This document shows, in pieces, positions 54,722-63,597 of a DNA stretch of 64,000 nt. The notes under the pieces are model-generated. The model saw only the letters and a program-made list of their open reading frames with translations, made no database searches and was not told the origin of the DNA. The stretch spans positions 1 through 64,000 of the forward strand of contig JARLJU010000215.1 in the NCBI GenBank assembly GCA_031291055.1, written 5' to 3'. The first letter of the stretch is position 1; every line of letters begins with the position of its first letter. Origin of the DNA: Rudaea sp. GTDB taxonomy: Bacteria > Pseudomonadota > Gammaproteobacteria > Xanthomonadales > Rhodanobacteraceae. The position numbers and the translations under genes are program-made.

Positions 54722-56092
54722 ATGCGAACCATACTCGTGATCGACGACAACCCGGCGGTGATTACTGCACTCGACTTACTGTTCGGGTTGCGCGAAATCC
54801 GTACCTTGCGTGCGGCCACGCCCGGGCAAGGGCTTGCACTGCTGGAACGCGAGCGTGTGGACATGGTCGTGCAGGACATGAACTTCCATGCCGACACCAC
54901 GTCGGGCGAAGAAGGCGTGGCGTTGTTCCGCGCCATCCGCGAAAAGCATCCGGATCTGCCGGTGATCCTGCTCACGGCATGGACCCACTTGCCGACGGCG
55001 GTCGAACTGGTCAAGGCCGGCGCGGCCGATTACCTGTCCAAACCCTGGGACGACGCCAAACTGCTGGCCACGGTCGAGAACCTGCTCGAGCTGAGCGAAA
55101 GTACGCAGGAAGTGACCCGCCTGCGCGGCGAGCGGCGCGCGCATCGCAGTGCCCTGGCGGAAAAATTCGATCTGCGCGGTCTCGTGTTTTCATCCAGTGC
55201 GATGGCGCGCCTGGTGGAATTGGCCGTGCAGGTCGCGCGCGCCGATGTACCGGTGCTCATTACCGGACCGAACGGCGCCGGCAAGGAACGCATCGCCGAG
55301 ATCGTGCACGCCAATTCGGCCGTGAAGACCGGTCCATTTGTCATCGTCAATTGCGGCGCATTGCCATCCGAATTGATCGAGGCGGAACTGTTCGGCGCCG
55401 AGGCCGGCGCGTACACCGGTGCGAACAAGGCACGCGAGGGGCGCTTCGAACTGGCCGACGGTGGTACGCTGATGCTCGATGAAATCGGCAACCTGCCGCT
55501 TTCCGGGCAAATGAAATTGCTGCGCATCCTGGAGACCGGCCAATTCGAACGCCTCGGGTCGAGCAAGACGCGCCAGGTCAAGGTGCGCGTGTTGAGTGCG
55601 ACCAATGCCGATCTGGCCGGCATGATCCGCGAAGGACGCTTCCGCGAAGACCTGTTCTACCGCCTGAACGTGATCGAGCTGGAGCTGCCGACGCTGGCTG
55701 CCCGCTGCGACGACATCCTGCCGTTGGCCGAACATTTTCTCGGCAGCGCGGCGACGCTTTCCGCCGAAGCGCGCGCTGCCCTGGTCGACTACCCGTGGCC
55801 GGGCAATGTGCGTGAACTGAAAAATGCGATCCAGCGCGCAAGCCTGCTTTGTCGCGACGGTTTGATCCAGCCCTCAGATCTGGCCCTGGCTGCACGTGCG
55901 CCCGCGGCACGTCCACCCGCTGCCGCGGAACCGGATCGCGGTACGATCGAAGCGGCATTGGCGCGTGCCGGTGGCGTCATCAGCCAGGCAGCGGCGGAAC
56001 TGGGTCTGTCGCGCCAGGCCTTGTATCGGCGGCTGGAGAAAATGGGGATCAATGGCGGGGTCGATGGCAAAGGGTTGAGGGTCGAAGGCTGA
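54722..56092 (+). CDS. Sigma-54-dependent response regulator (NtrC family)
   Basis: The 456-aa regulator starts at ATG 54722. The receiver domain holds Asp8/Asp9, phospho-acceptor Asp52 and Lys107. The AAA+ domain has Walker A GPNGAGKE (182-189), the sigma-54 contact loop GAYTGA (229-234, Tyr for the usual Phe) and Walker B LMLDEI. A Fis-type helix-turn-helix closes it (GVISQAAAELGLSRQALYRRL). The sigma-54 promoter at 47921 is its probable target. Confidence 0.95.
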   Translation: MRTILVIDDNPAVITALDLLFGLREIRTLRAATPGQGLALLERERVDMVVQDMNFHADTTSGEEGVALFRAIREKHPDLPVILLTAWTHLPTAVELVKAGAADYLSKPWDDAKLLATVENLLELSESTQEVTRLRGERRAHRSALAEKFDLRGLVFSSSAMARLVELAVQVARADVPVLITGPNGAGKERIAEIVHANSAVKTGPFVIVNCGALPSELIEAELFGAEAGAYTGANKAREGRFELADGGTLMLDEIGNLPLSGQMKLLRILETGQFERLGSSKTRQVKVRVLSATNADLAGMIREGRFREDLFYRLNVIELELPTLAARCDDILPLAEHFLGSAATLSAEARAALVDYPWPGNVRELKNAIQRASLLCRDGLIQPSDLALAARAPAARPPAAAEPDRGTIEAALARAGGVISQAAAELGLSRQALYRRLEKMGINGGVDGKGLRVEG

Positions 56093-56224
56093 GGTCCCGA
56101 ACGACGGCATTATTCTGGAATTGTGGAAATTGTCGGAACCGTGTTGTCAGCGCGGGCTTGAATGGCACAACAACCTTAGCGGCTGCTACCCTCAACACTC
56201 AGTCCTCGCCCCCCGATCGCATCC

Positions 56225-57532
56225 ATGCGCTTGTTTTCCCTGGAAGGCAAACTCACCATCCTGCTGGGCGCCACGCTCATTGCAGGCATCGTCGTCACCG
56301 CCGCGTTGATCCAGTGGTGGCAGCCGCCATGGCTGGCCGTGCTGAGCGCGTGCCTGCTGCTGATTCCGCTGGTTGTGCTCGTGGCGCGCGCTGCCACGGC
56401 GCCATTGATCAGCCTGTTGCGCGTGCTTGCCGGCAGCGTGGCCAGTTTCCGCGATGGCGACTACAGCGTGTCGCTGGCCGAGCGGCGTCGCGACGAATTC
56501 GGCGACCTCGTGCGTACGCACAATGAACTGGGCAACGTGCTGCGCAAGCAGCGCCAGCATTTGTTCCAGCGTGAACTGCTGCTGGATACCGTGGTGCAGA
56601 ATTCGCCGACGGCGCTGCTCCTGGTCGATGACGGCGATCATGTGGTCTACACCAACCTTGCGGCATGCGCCTTGCTGAATGGCGGGCGGCGCATGACCGG
56701 CCTTGATTTCGCCGCCATTGTCGCCGAATGCCCGCCTGCGCTCGCCACAGCCCTGGCATCGCGGCAGGACGGCCTGTTCAGCGTGCAACTGGAAGGCGAG
56801 GAGGAAACCTATCATCTGTCGCAGCGCGACGTGCGCTTGCACGGCCGCGCGCACCGCCTGCTGCAGATCCGGCGGCTCACGCGCGAACTGTCTCGCCAGG
56901 AAGTACAAACGTGGAAAAAGGTAATTCGTGTCATCAGCCACGAACTGAACAATTCGCTTGCGCCGATCTCGTCGCTGGCGCACTCCGGACGCGAACTGGC
57001 ACAGCGCGGCGATGGCGCGCGGCTGAGCATGGTGTTCGACACGATCGAGGAGCGCACGCGGCATCTGGATGGATTCATTCGCGGCTATGCCGAATTCGCG
57101 AAACTGCCGCAACCGCGTTGCGAGGCGATCGACTGGAATGCCTTCCTGAGCCAGCTTACCCAGCATTACCCGTTTCGTCTGGCCACATCTGCGCCGGATG
57201 CGCCGGGGTGGTTCGATCGCACCCAGCTTGAACAGGTGCTGATCAACTTGCTCAAGAACGCCCACGAATCCGCCAGCGCCGCCGATGCGATCGAGATTGC
57301 CGTGACGCCGCGCGGCGGCGAAGTGCGCATCGAAGTGCGCGACCGCGGCGAAGGCATGAGCGAGGTGGTCCTGGCCAATGCGCTGCTGCCGTTTTATTCG
57401 ACCAAGCGCAGCGGCTCGGGCCTGGGTCTGGCGCTGGCCCGCGAGATCGTCGAAGCGCATGGCGGGCGCATCGCCCTGATCAGTCGCGAGGGCGGCGGCC
57501 TGATCGTCGCGCTGAACCTGCCGAGTCACTGA
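56225..57532 (+). CDS. Sensor histidine kinase (NtrY-like)
   Basis: The 435-aa kinase has two membrane helices (about 10-56) with almost no periplasmic loop, a HAMP region, a PAS-like domain (about 115-215), the phospho-acceptor His239 in VISHELNNSLAPISSLAHSG and an ATPase domain (NLLKNAHESA, GSGLGLALARE). The HELNNSLAPI box is typical of kinases paired with NtrC-type regulators. The lack of a sensing loop suggests it reads a membrane or cytoplasmic signal. Confidence 0.93.
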   Translation: MRLFSLEGKLTILLGATLIAGIVVTAALIQWWQPPWLAVLSACLLLIPLVVLVARAATAPLISLLRVLAGSVASFRDGDYSVSLAERRRDEFGDLVRTHNELGNVLRKQRQHLFQRELLLDTVVQNSPTALLLVDDGDHVVYTNLAACALLNGGRRMTGLDFAAIVAECPPALATALASRQDGLFSVQLEGEEETYHLSQRDVRLHGRAHRLLQIRRLTRELSRQEVQTWKKVIRVISHELNNSLAPISSLAHSGRELAQRGDGARLSMVFDTIEERTRHLDGFIRGYAEFAKLPQPRCEAIDWNAFLSQLTQHYPFRLATSAPDAPGWFDRTQLEQVLINLLKNAHESASAADAIEIAVTPRGGEVRIEVRDRGEGMSEVVLANALLPFYSTKRSGSGLGLALAREIVEAHGGRIALISREGGGLIVALNLPSH

Positions 57533-57593
57533 GCCACCGCCGCGCCGCCGTTTTTGCGCCGCGATGTTATGATCGGCGCGGGGGTGTTTTGCA

Positions 57594-60575
57594 ATGGCTA
57601 CCGGTTCCATCCAGATTCCCGGCTACGAAATGCTGCGCCCATTGGGCTCCGGCGGCATGTCGACCGTTTACCTGGCCTTGCAACGGTCGCTGGATCGCAA
57701 AGTCGCGATCAAGATCATGCGCCGCAGCGGCGACAGCGAGTCCGCCGACGTCGTTCAGTCGGAAAAGCGCTTCCTGCTGGAAGGGCGAATGATGGCCAAG
57801 CTGCCGCACCGCAATATCGTCGCGGTGTACGACATCGTCAGCAACGATGCCGTGGCTTACATCAGCATGGAGTACCTGGATGGAGGTACTCTCTCCGACC
57901 GGATGAAGACCGGGCTGGCGCTTGCCGAAGCGGTGTCGGTCATCGTGCAGATTGCCTCGGCGCTGGAGTTCGCGCACAAGGGCGGCGTGATCCATCGAGA
58001 CCTCAAGCCCGCGAACATCATGTTCCGCGACTCGGGCACCCCGGTGCTGACCGACTTCGGCATCGCGCGCATGCAGGATGGTTCGGCCACCCGGCTTACC
58101 CAGACCGGCATGCTGGTCGGTACGCCCACCTACATGAGCCCGGAACAGATCAACGGCGTCGCGGTGGACGGGCGCGCCGATCTGTACAGCCTGGGTATAC
58201 TTTTTTACGAATTGCTGACCGGCGCTGCGCCGTTCCGCGGCGACTCGCCGATTGCGGTCCTGATGGCGCACCTGACCCAGCCGCCGCCGCCGTTGCCGGT
58301 CGAGTTCCGCTCGTTCCAGGACGTGCTCGACCGCATGCTGGCGAAGAATCGCGATGAGCGCTACGCGGGCATGAAGGAGTTCACCCATGATCTGAAAGCG
58401 CGCCTGGTGCAAAGCGACACCCTGATGACGCGCCTGCACGTGGATCCGAACGAGACCTCGTCCGAGCAGTTGCGCGCCCTGGGTTTTTCCACAAGTTCGC
58501 CGACCGGCGAAGGTCTGCGCGATTCCCTGCTCAACCGTCTGCCGGGTGCGTCGCGGTCCGGTCCCGCAGTGGAAAAACGCGCGGCGCCGGCGGCTGTTGT
58601 GCCAGCGCCGGAAACGACGCCGCGCTGGATGTGGGCGACCGCGGCGGCAGGAGTCATCCTGATCATGATCGGCGCGTGGCTTGCCTTTCACGGTCGCGGC
58701 GGCTTGAGCAAGGACGACCAACTGGTGGTCAAGCTGTTTCTCGGCAAGGCGCAGCAGCTGGCCGATGCGGGAAATCCGCTGCTGCCGCCGGATGAGAACG
58801 CGTTTGCCTATGTGCAGAAGGCATTGCAGCGCGATCCGGACAACGTCGAGGCGCAGGCCCTGATCGAACGCATCGGCAGCACGCTGGCCGGACAGGCACG
58901 CCAAGCGCTGGCGGCGGGCAAACTGGACGAAGCGGCCGACCTGGACAACCAGGCGCTGTTGGTACGCCCCGACGATGCTGCGTCGCGTTCGCTGCAGACG
59001 CAGATAGCGCAGACGCGCAAGGCCGCGCAGGTCAAGGCGCAGCTGCAGGGACTGCTTGAACGCGCGGAAACGGCGCGCGTCGCCGGCCGCGCATTTGGCG
59101 AGGGCGGCGCATATACGCTGCTCGAACAGGCGCACGCGCTGGTGCCCGGAGATGCCGAGGTGCAGAAGCGCATCGATGCCGTGGTTGCCCAGCAACTGGA
59201 TGCGCCGCGCCAGGCGTTGACGGCAGGCCAGCCAACGGCGGCGGCCGATGAGCTGAAGAAACTGGAACCCCGTCTTGGCACCGAGCCGGCATTTTTGGGG
59301 CTGCGCGGCGAAATCGACACTGCATTGAAAAAGCAGAAAGTGGACAAGGCGCTGACCACGCTGCTGGCGCGCGGCACCGGGCAATTGCGCGCAGGACATC
59401 TGGACGAGCCCGGTGGCGACAACGCCTATGAGACTCTCGGTGAGCTCGACAAGCTGGCCGCCGACGACCAGCGGGTGACCGACTTCGCCGGTGCGATCGC
59501 GCGCGCCCTGCTCGCCGACGCGCGCAAGCTCGACAGCAGCGGGCAATCGCCGCGCGCACTCGAACGCGCGGACCTCGCGGTCAAGGTTGCGCCGACCCAG
59601 AGCGATGCGCAGGCATTGAAGGACCAGATCGAATTGCGGCTCGGCGCGCGTGCGACCAAGCTCGCCCAGACTCTGGGCGCGGCGCGGCAGGCGATTGCCG
59701 AACAGCGTTTCGTGCCGCCGGCGAAAGACGATGCCTACGCCGCACTCGGCGCCGTGCTCGCGCTCGATCCGGGCAATGCCGATGCCCGGCAATTGCTGGC
59801 GGCGCTGCCCAAGCGCATCGCCGATGCCGCGGCGGTGCGCGCGCAGACGGATGCAGGCGCCGCGGTCGCGATGATCGACGCCGCGCGACGCGTATTCGTG
59901 CAGGACGCCGCCCTCGCCGCGTTGGCGCAAAAACTGCAGACGCAGCTGGATACGGAAAAATCGCTGGCGCAGGCGCAGGCCGTGCGCGAGCGGATCGCGA
60001 AAGTCGTGGCCACACCGGCGCCAGCAGTCGAGCAACTGCGTGCCGCCGCCAAGGATCTGGGCGATCTGCTCGGGGCAAATCCCGCCGATCAGGAGACACT
60101 TGCGCTGCGCACACAGTTGATCGACGCGATCGGTGCCGATTTGCAGGCGGCGCCAGGCGTGGTCCAATTCGACGCGTTTGCCGCACTGCTCAAGGAACAG
60201 GAGAAGCTGCTTGCCGGCGATCGCGCCTTCGCGCCGCTGGCCGGTACGCTGCCGGGTTTGCGCGCGAAAGTAGACAAGGCCGAGCAGGCGCGCGCCGAAG
60301 CGGAACGCGGCACCCTCGTGCTCAATGCCTATCCGTGGGGGAAAGTGGAATCGGTGCTGGATGCCAGCCGCCTGCCAGTCACCTTGCCGGCGGATACGAC
60401 GACGCCCCTGGTGCTGACCCTGCCGGCCGGCAGTTACGTGATCACGTTCCGGCATCCGCAGGCGGCAAAACCGGCCCAGGTCATCGCCAAGGTCGAGGCA
60501 CAGAAACGCGCGACTGCGAACGCCGCTTTCCCGACCATTTCCGCGCAGGAGTATTTCTCGCGTGCGGGCTGGTAA
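57594..60575 (+). CDS. Membrane serine/threonine protein kinase with helical-repeat and PEGA-like periplasmic part
   Basis: The 993-aa protein has a Hanks-type kinase domain (about 10-270): Gly loop LGSGGMSTVY, Lys40, Asp136 in HRDLKPAN, DFG at 154 and APE-like SPEQ. One membrane helix (346-365) follows. About 530 residues of helical repeats come next (units like ARQALAAGKLDEAADL). The final PEGA-like beta domain contains LVLNAYPWGKVESV and LTLPAGSYVITFRHP. The long extracytoplasmic region may sense wall or secreted ligands. The gene overlaps the next by 14 bases. Confidence 0.92.
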   Translation: MATGSIQIPGYEMLRPLGSGGMSTVYLALQRSLDRKVAIKIMRRSGDSESADVVQSEKRFLLEGRMMAKLPHRNIVAVYDIVSNDAVAYISMEYLDGGTLSDRMKTGLALAEAVSVIVQIASALEFAHKGGVIHRDLKPANIMFRDSGTPVLTDFGIARMQDGSATRLTQTGMLVGTPTYMSPEQINGVAVDGRADLYSLGILFYELLTGAAPFRGDSPIAVLMAHLTQPPPPLPVEFRSFQDVLDRMLAKNRDERYAGMKEFTHDLKARLVQSDTLMTRLHVDPNETSSEQLRALGFSTSSPTGEGLRDSLLNRLPGASRSGPAVEKRAAPAAVVPAPETTPRWMWATAAAGVILIMIGAWLAFHGRGGLSKDDQLVVKLFLGKAQQLADAGNPLLPPDENAFAYVQKALQRDPDNVEAQALIERIGSTLAGQARQALAAGKLDEAADLDNQALLVRPDDAASRSLQTQIAQTRKAAQVKAQLQGLLERAETARVAGRAFGEGGAYTLLEQAHALVPGDAEVQKRIDAVVAQQLDAPRQALTAGQPTAAADELKKLEPRLGTEPAFLGLRGEIDTALKKQKVDKALTTLLARGTGQLRAGHLDEPGGDNAYETLGELDKLAADDQRVTDFAGAIARALLADARKLDSSGQSPRALERADLAVKVAPTQSDAQALKDQIELRLGARATKLAQTLGAARQAIAEQRFVPPAKDDAYAALGAVLALDPGNADARQLLAALPKRIADAAAVRAQTDAGAAVAMIDAARRVFVQDAALAALAQKLQTQLDTEKSLAQAQAVRERIAKVVATPAPAVEQLRAAAKDLGDLLGANPADQETLALRTQLIDAIGADLQAAPGVVQFDAFAALLKEQEKLLAGDRAFAPLAGTLPGLRAKVDKAEQARAEAERGTLVLNAYPWGKVESVLDASRLPVTLPADTTTPLVLTLPAGSYVITFRHPQAAKPAQVIAKVEAQKRATANAAFPTISAQEYFSRAGW
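58196..58205 (-). repeat. Dispersed AT-rich motif AAAAAGTATA (copy 4, reverse orientation)
   Basis: TATACTTTTT on the plus strand is an exact reverse copy within the kinase domain, in codons GGT ATA CTT TTT TAC, which are rare for this genome. Confidence 0.5.
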
Positions 60576-61416
60576 GCGTCAGCGCTGGCAGTTCGTCGCA
60601 CTGGCGCTGATTGCGGTTGCCGGGAGCGCGCGCGCCGACTACAAGGACAGCTACAGTCACGGCCTGGAAGCGTACAAGGACGGCAGGTATGCCGAGGCGC
60701 GCCAACTGATGCAGCAGGCGCTGGACGAACACGCGGAACCCGCAGCCAAGATCCGCTTCTACGGCCAGGTGTTCGGGCCGTACCTGCCGCAGCACTATGC
60801 CGGCATGGCCGCGTTCAAACTTGGCGATTGTGCGGCTGCGCTGGCGCAATGGAACTCGGCCGCAAACAGGCAGATTGCCGCGCAACTGCCGGAAATCGGC
60901 AGCGAGCAGCAGCGCGACAGCGCCGACTGCGAACAGAAAGTTGCGAAAAAGGATGAAAAATCCACAAAGCCACAAGCTGGTGCGCCGGAATCTGCGCCGC
61001 CGCAAACCCCGGTTGCGGAAAAGCCGCCGGTGAAAACCACGGTGGCCGAAAACACGCCGCCGAAGCCGGCCGCAACGCCGGCCAAGCCCCCGCCGCCGGC
61101 AGAGAAACCGGTCGCGGCAGCCAGAAACGCGCCGCCGGAACCGCTCGTCCAGGCATTCGACAATTATCTGGCCGGGCGCTACGCCGAAGTTGCTCGAATC
61201 AATCCAGACGCCTACGCCGATCCTCGCTCGCGCTTCCATGCCTATCTTGTGCGTGCCGCATCGAAATACACGCTGGCGCGAATGTCCGCGGACGAAACAA
61301 TGCTCAAGGGTGCCGAGGCCGATGCCGCGGCGGCGCGAACTCTGGATACACGCTCCATCCCGGATGCCGCGTTGTTCTCGCCGGCGTTCCGGACGTTCTA
61401 TCAGGATAGCCACTGA
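60562..61416 (+). CDS. Secreted TPR-like protein coupled to the kinase
   Basis: The 284-aa product starts at GTG 60562, inside the kinase gene, and has a signal peptide ending SARAD. A TPR-like unit follows (YSHGLEAYKDGRYAEARQLMQQALDE), then a Lys/Pro/Ala-rich linker (about 130-190) and a second helical domain (LVQAFDNYLAGRYAEVARI). It lies in the same compartment as the kinase's repeat region and is translationally coupled, so it may be its partner. Confidence 0.8.
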   Translation: MRAGKRQRWQFVALALIAVAGSARADYKDSYSHGLEAYKDGRYAEARQLMQQALDEHAEPAAKIRFYGQVFGPYLPQHYAGMAAFKLGDCAAALAQWNSAANRQIAAQLPEIGSEQQRDSADCEQKVAKKDEKSTKPQAGAPESAPPQTPVAEKPPVKTTVAENTPPKPAATPAKPPPPAEKPVAAARNAPPEPLVQAFDNYLAGRYAEVARINPDAYADPRSRFHAYLVRAASKYTLARMSADETMLKGAEADAAAARTLDTRSIPDAALFSPAFRTFYQDSH

Positions 61417-61427
61417 TCCTGCATTCA

Positions 61428-61445
61428 GGCCGCGGCTTTGCGGCC
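61428..61445. terminator. Small hairpin after the kinase operon
   Basis: GGCCGC and GCGGCC pair across a 6-base loop, 12 bases after the stop. No U-tract follows, so this is only a possible terminator. Confidence 0.3.
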
Positions 61446-61507
61446 ATTGCTGTAATCGTCAGCACGACTTCCGGAATACCAGGGTATCAGGCCGCGCGAA
61501 TGTCGAC

Positions 61508-62028
61508 GTGAGGCCGTTCCTTGCGGGAGTGAACCATGTTCCGGTTATTCATTCGTTTGGCGCGTTGGCGGTGCTTCTGGCAGCATTGATTGGGCCCGCA
61601 GAGCGTCTGGTCGCAGCAACGGTGCGCCCAGACGCTGTGTGCATAGTCTGCACGATTCCCTATTTTTCGGTTTCCGCAATGAGTGCCGACGACGCGGGCG
61701 GCATCTACAACGGCTCGACGATCGCGCTGAGTGTCACGATGACGAATGGCGGCGGTGTCAGCGGGCCGTGGCAGGCAGAGCTGAGCATCCCCAGCGGATA
61801 TTCATTCGTTGATACAAATCCTGCCGATTGCGGCGGGGCAATCTACTACCCGATCCCGCGGCCAGACGGGGCCAAGTCGATGTCTTCCATCTACCTGGTT
61901 TGGCCATCCGGAACCGATGGCAACGGCACCGGCGATGGTGGAATTCGACCATCGCCGATTACGGCTCCGGCACGCAGCCTCTGCAGTCGCTGGCGCGGGG
62001 ATTGCTCGATCGGCGCGCCTGCCAGTAG
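61508..62028 (+). pseudogene. Secreted protein gene with apparent frameshift
   Basis: A reading frame from GTG 61508 (or 61529, after GGGA) encodes a leader ending VAATV and a beta-sandwich-like chain (GSTIALSVTMTNGGGVSGPWQAELSIPSGYSFVDTNP, IYLVWPSGTDGNGTGDGG). After about 61940 this frame becomes Arg/Cys-rich and runs through the terminator hairpin to 62098. The neighbouring frame instead gives STIADYGSGTQPL and stops at 62028, before the hairpin. That suggests a frameshift or sequence error near 61940. The family was not recognised. Confidence 0.5.
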
Positions 62029-62047
62029 CCGAACCTGTGTCAGGTGC

Positions 62048-62085
62048 AAAAAAGAACGCCTCCGCAAAGGAGGCGTTCTGCTTTG
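62048..62085. terminator. Bidirectional intrinsic terminator
   Basis: AGAACGCCTCC and GGAGGCGTTCT pair over a GCAAA loop (62053-62079). The plus strand continues GCTTTGTT and the minus strand shows a run of six T, so it serves both the secreted-protein gene and fadL. Confidence 0.85.
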
Positions 62086-62108
62086 TTGCGTACGGTGATC
62101 CTGTCTTG

Positions 62109-63443
62109 CTAGAAATGATAGACCGCTGAAATCGAATAGGTATCGGTGACATTCGAGAAATCCGCGGCCGCGTCGATCTGGAATTTCGCGAACGCCCAGC
62201 CCAGGCCGATGGCGCCGTGGTTTTGCGAGCCCTGACCGCCGCTGAACAGCGTCGCGAGCGCGACGGCGCCGATTTCCGTCCCTGGATCTCCCGTGAATTC
62301 GACCGAATGGCGTGGGTCGTGCCAGACGCCGGCACGCAGACTGAACGGATGCGTCATCTGGGTAAAAGTGTACTCGCCGCCCAGATGCAATTCCGTGCCA
62401 TTGGGTATCGACAGGCTGGAAACCGTTGCCGCGCCGTTTCCAAAAAGCGACTGGATGCCGCGCGTGAGTTGCGAGTACTCGATGTAGTCGGCGTCGAAAT
62501 TGACGACCAGTGCGTCGGTCGGATGCCAGCTCAGCCCGGCGCCGTATTCATCCGGCACCTTGAAACTCACGTTTTTCAGATCGGCGACGATATTGGCCGG
62601 CGCCGCGGTGGGCGTGAACGTGCCGTCGCTGTTCGCGACGACGTCCGCGAGAGTTGCGCTGGTCGCTTCGTAGGAGAATTTCGGGCCGCGACGATAGATC
62701 AGGCCCGCGCTCCATTGTTCGCTGAGCACGAAACGCGCGCCGAGGTTGACGCCCACGTCGTTGTCGCTGCCGAATTGATTCTGGCTGTTCAGGGCAACGC
62801 TGGTCGAGGTGAAGGCCGGTGTGTAGCCGTAGCGGTTGATTGCGGTATCGATGTTGAAGTCGTAGTAGGACAGGCCGGCGCCGAGCGAAAGATTGTCGGA
62901 TGCCTTCCACGCCGCAGATAAGCCGTAATCGACGATCTTCAGGTTTGCATGCGCGGCGATCGGAAAGGCAGTGCCCACGGTTGGAACGACTTCGCCCGTC
63001 AGTACGGACGCGAAATCGGTATTGAAATTCACCACCTCGTCGCGATAGGCCGCGAACGACCAGCGACCATAAGGATAGACGACCGAAAGGAAGGACAGGT
63101 TGTTCTTTGAACTGTCGGCGTCGGAAACGTTGAGACCGGACCCGTTGAACGGGCTGACCGATGCGCTGCCGCCATTGACGTACGGCAGGCTGTATTCGGT
63201 GTGCCGCGCTTCGACGGAGATCTCCGGTGTCACCAACTGGGTCAGGCCGGCGGGATTGGTATAGGCCGCTGTCGCATCATCGGCCAGGCCCAGGAATGCG
63301 CCGCCCATGCCCATGCTGCGCGCCCCCGGGCTGGCAAGATTGAACGGAATGCTGGCATTGGTTTCGGTGTCGGTAATCGCAAAAGCCGTCGCGCTGGCTC
63401 CAAGCAAGGCGGTTCCGATCGCAAGCGTAAGCTGACGTTTCAT
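62109..63443 (-). CDS. fadL: Outer-membrane long-chain fatty-acid transporter FadL
   Basis: The 444-aa product starts at the ATG at 63443 and has a signal peptide ending TAFA. The mature N-terminus has the FadL hatch pattern (ITDTETNASIPFNLASPGARSMGMGGAFLGLADDATAAYTNPAGLTQL), and the remainder alternates beta-strands, ending in a terminal Phe (SISAVYHF). It forms a 14-strand barrel for lipid or hydrophobic compound uptake. The presumed start codon follows a weak ribosome-binding site. Confidence 0.92.
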   Translation of the reverse strand: MKRQLTLAIGTALLGASATAFAITDTETNASIPFNLASPGARSMGMGGAFLGLADDATAAYTNPAGLTQLVTPEISVEARHTEYSLPYVNGGSASVSPFNGSGLNVSDADSSKNNLSFLSVVYPYGRWSFAAYRDEVVNFNTDFASVLTGEVVPTVGTAFPIAAHANLKIVDYGLSAAWKASDNLSLGAGLSYYDFNIDTAINRYGYTPAFTSTSVALNSQNQFGSDNDVGVNLGARFVLSEQWSAGLIYRRGPKFSYEATSATLADVVANSDGTFTPTAAPANIVADLKNVSFKVPDEYGAGLSWHPTDALVVNFDADYIEYSQLTRGIQSLFGNGAATVSSLSIPNGTELHLGGEYTFTQMTHPFSLRAGVWHDPRHSVEFTGDPGTEIGAVALATLFSGGQGSQNHGAIGLGWAFAKFQIDAAADFSNVTDTYSISAVYHF

Positions 63444-63597
63444 ATTGTTCTCCCCAAATCCGCTAGAGTTGGACCCTATCCCCGCCCACTGCGGGGGGCA
63501 GTAGCCGACCGATCTTAACACTGCCCGGCCCGGGCGTAGATAGGCCACCCATATATACTGTGTCCCGGGTCGCAAGGCAGATTGGGGAGAGAACAAG

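Noticed and set aside
57567..60455. 962-codon minus-strand ORF opposite the kinase gene
   Set aside because: Another antisense shadow: Arg/Gln/Leu-rich, no recognisable motif, and fully inside a gene with clear kinase motifs.
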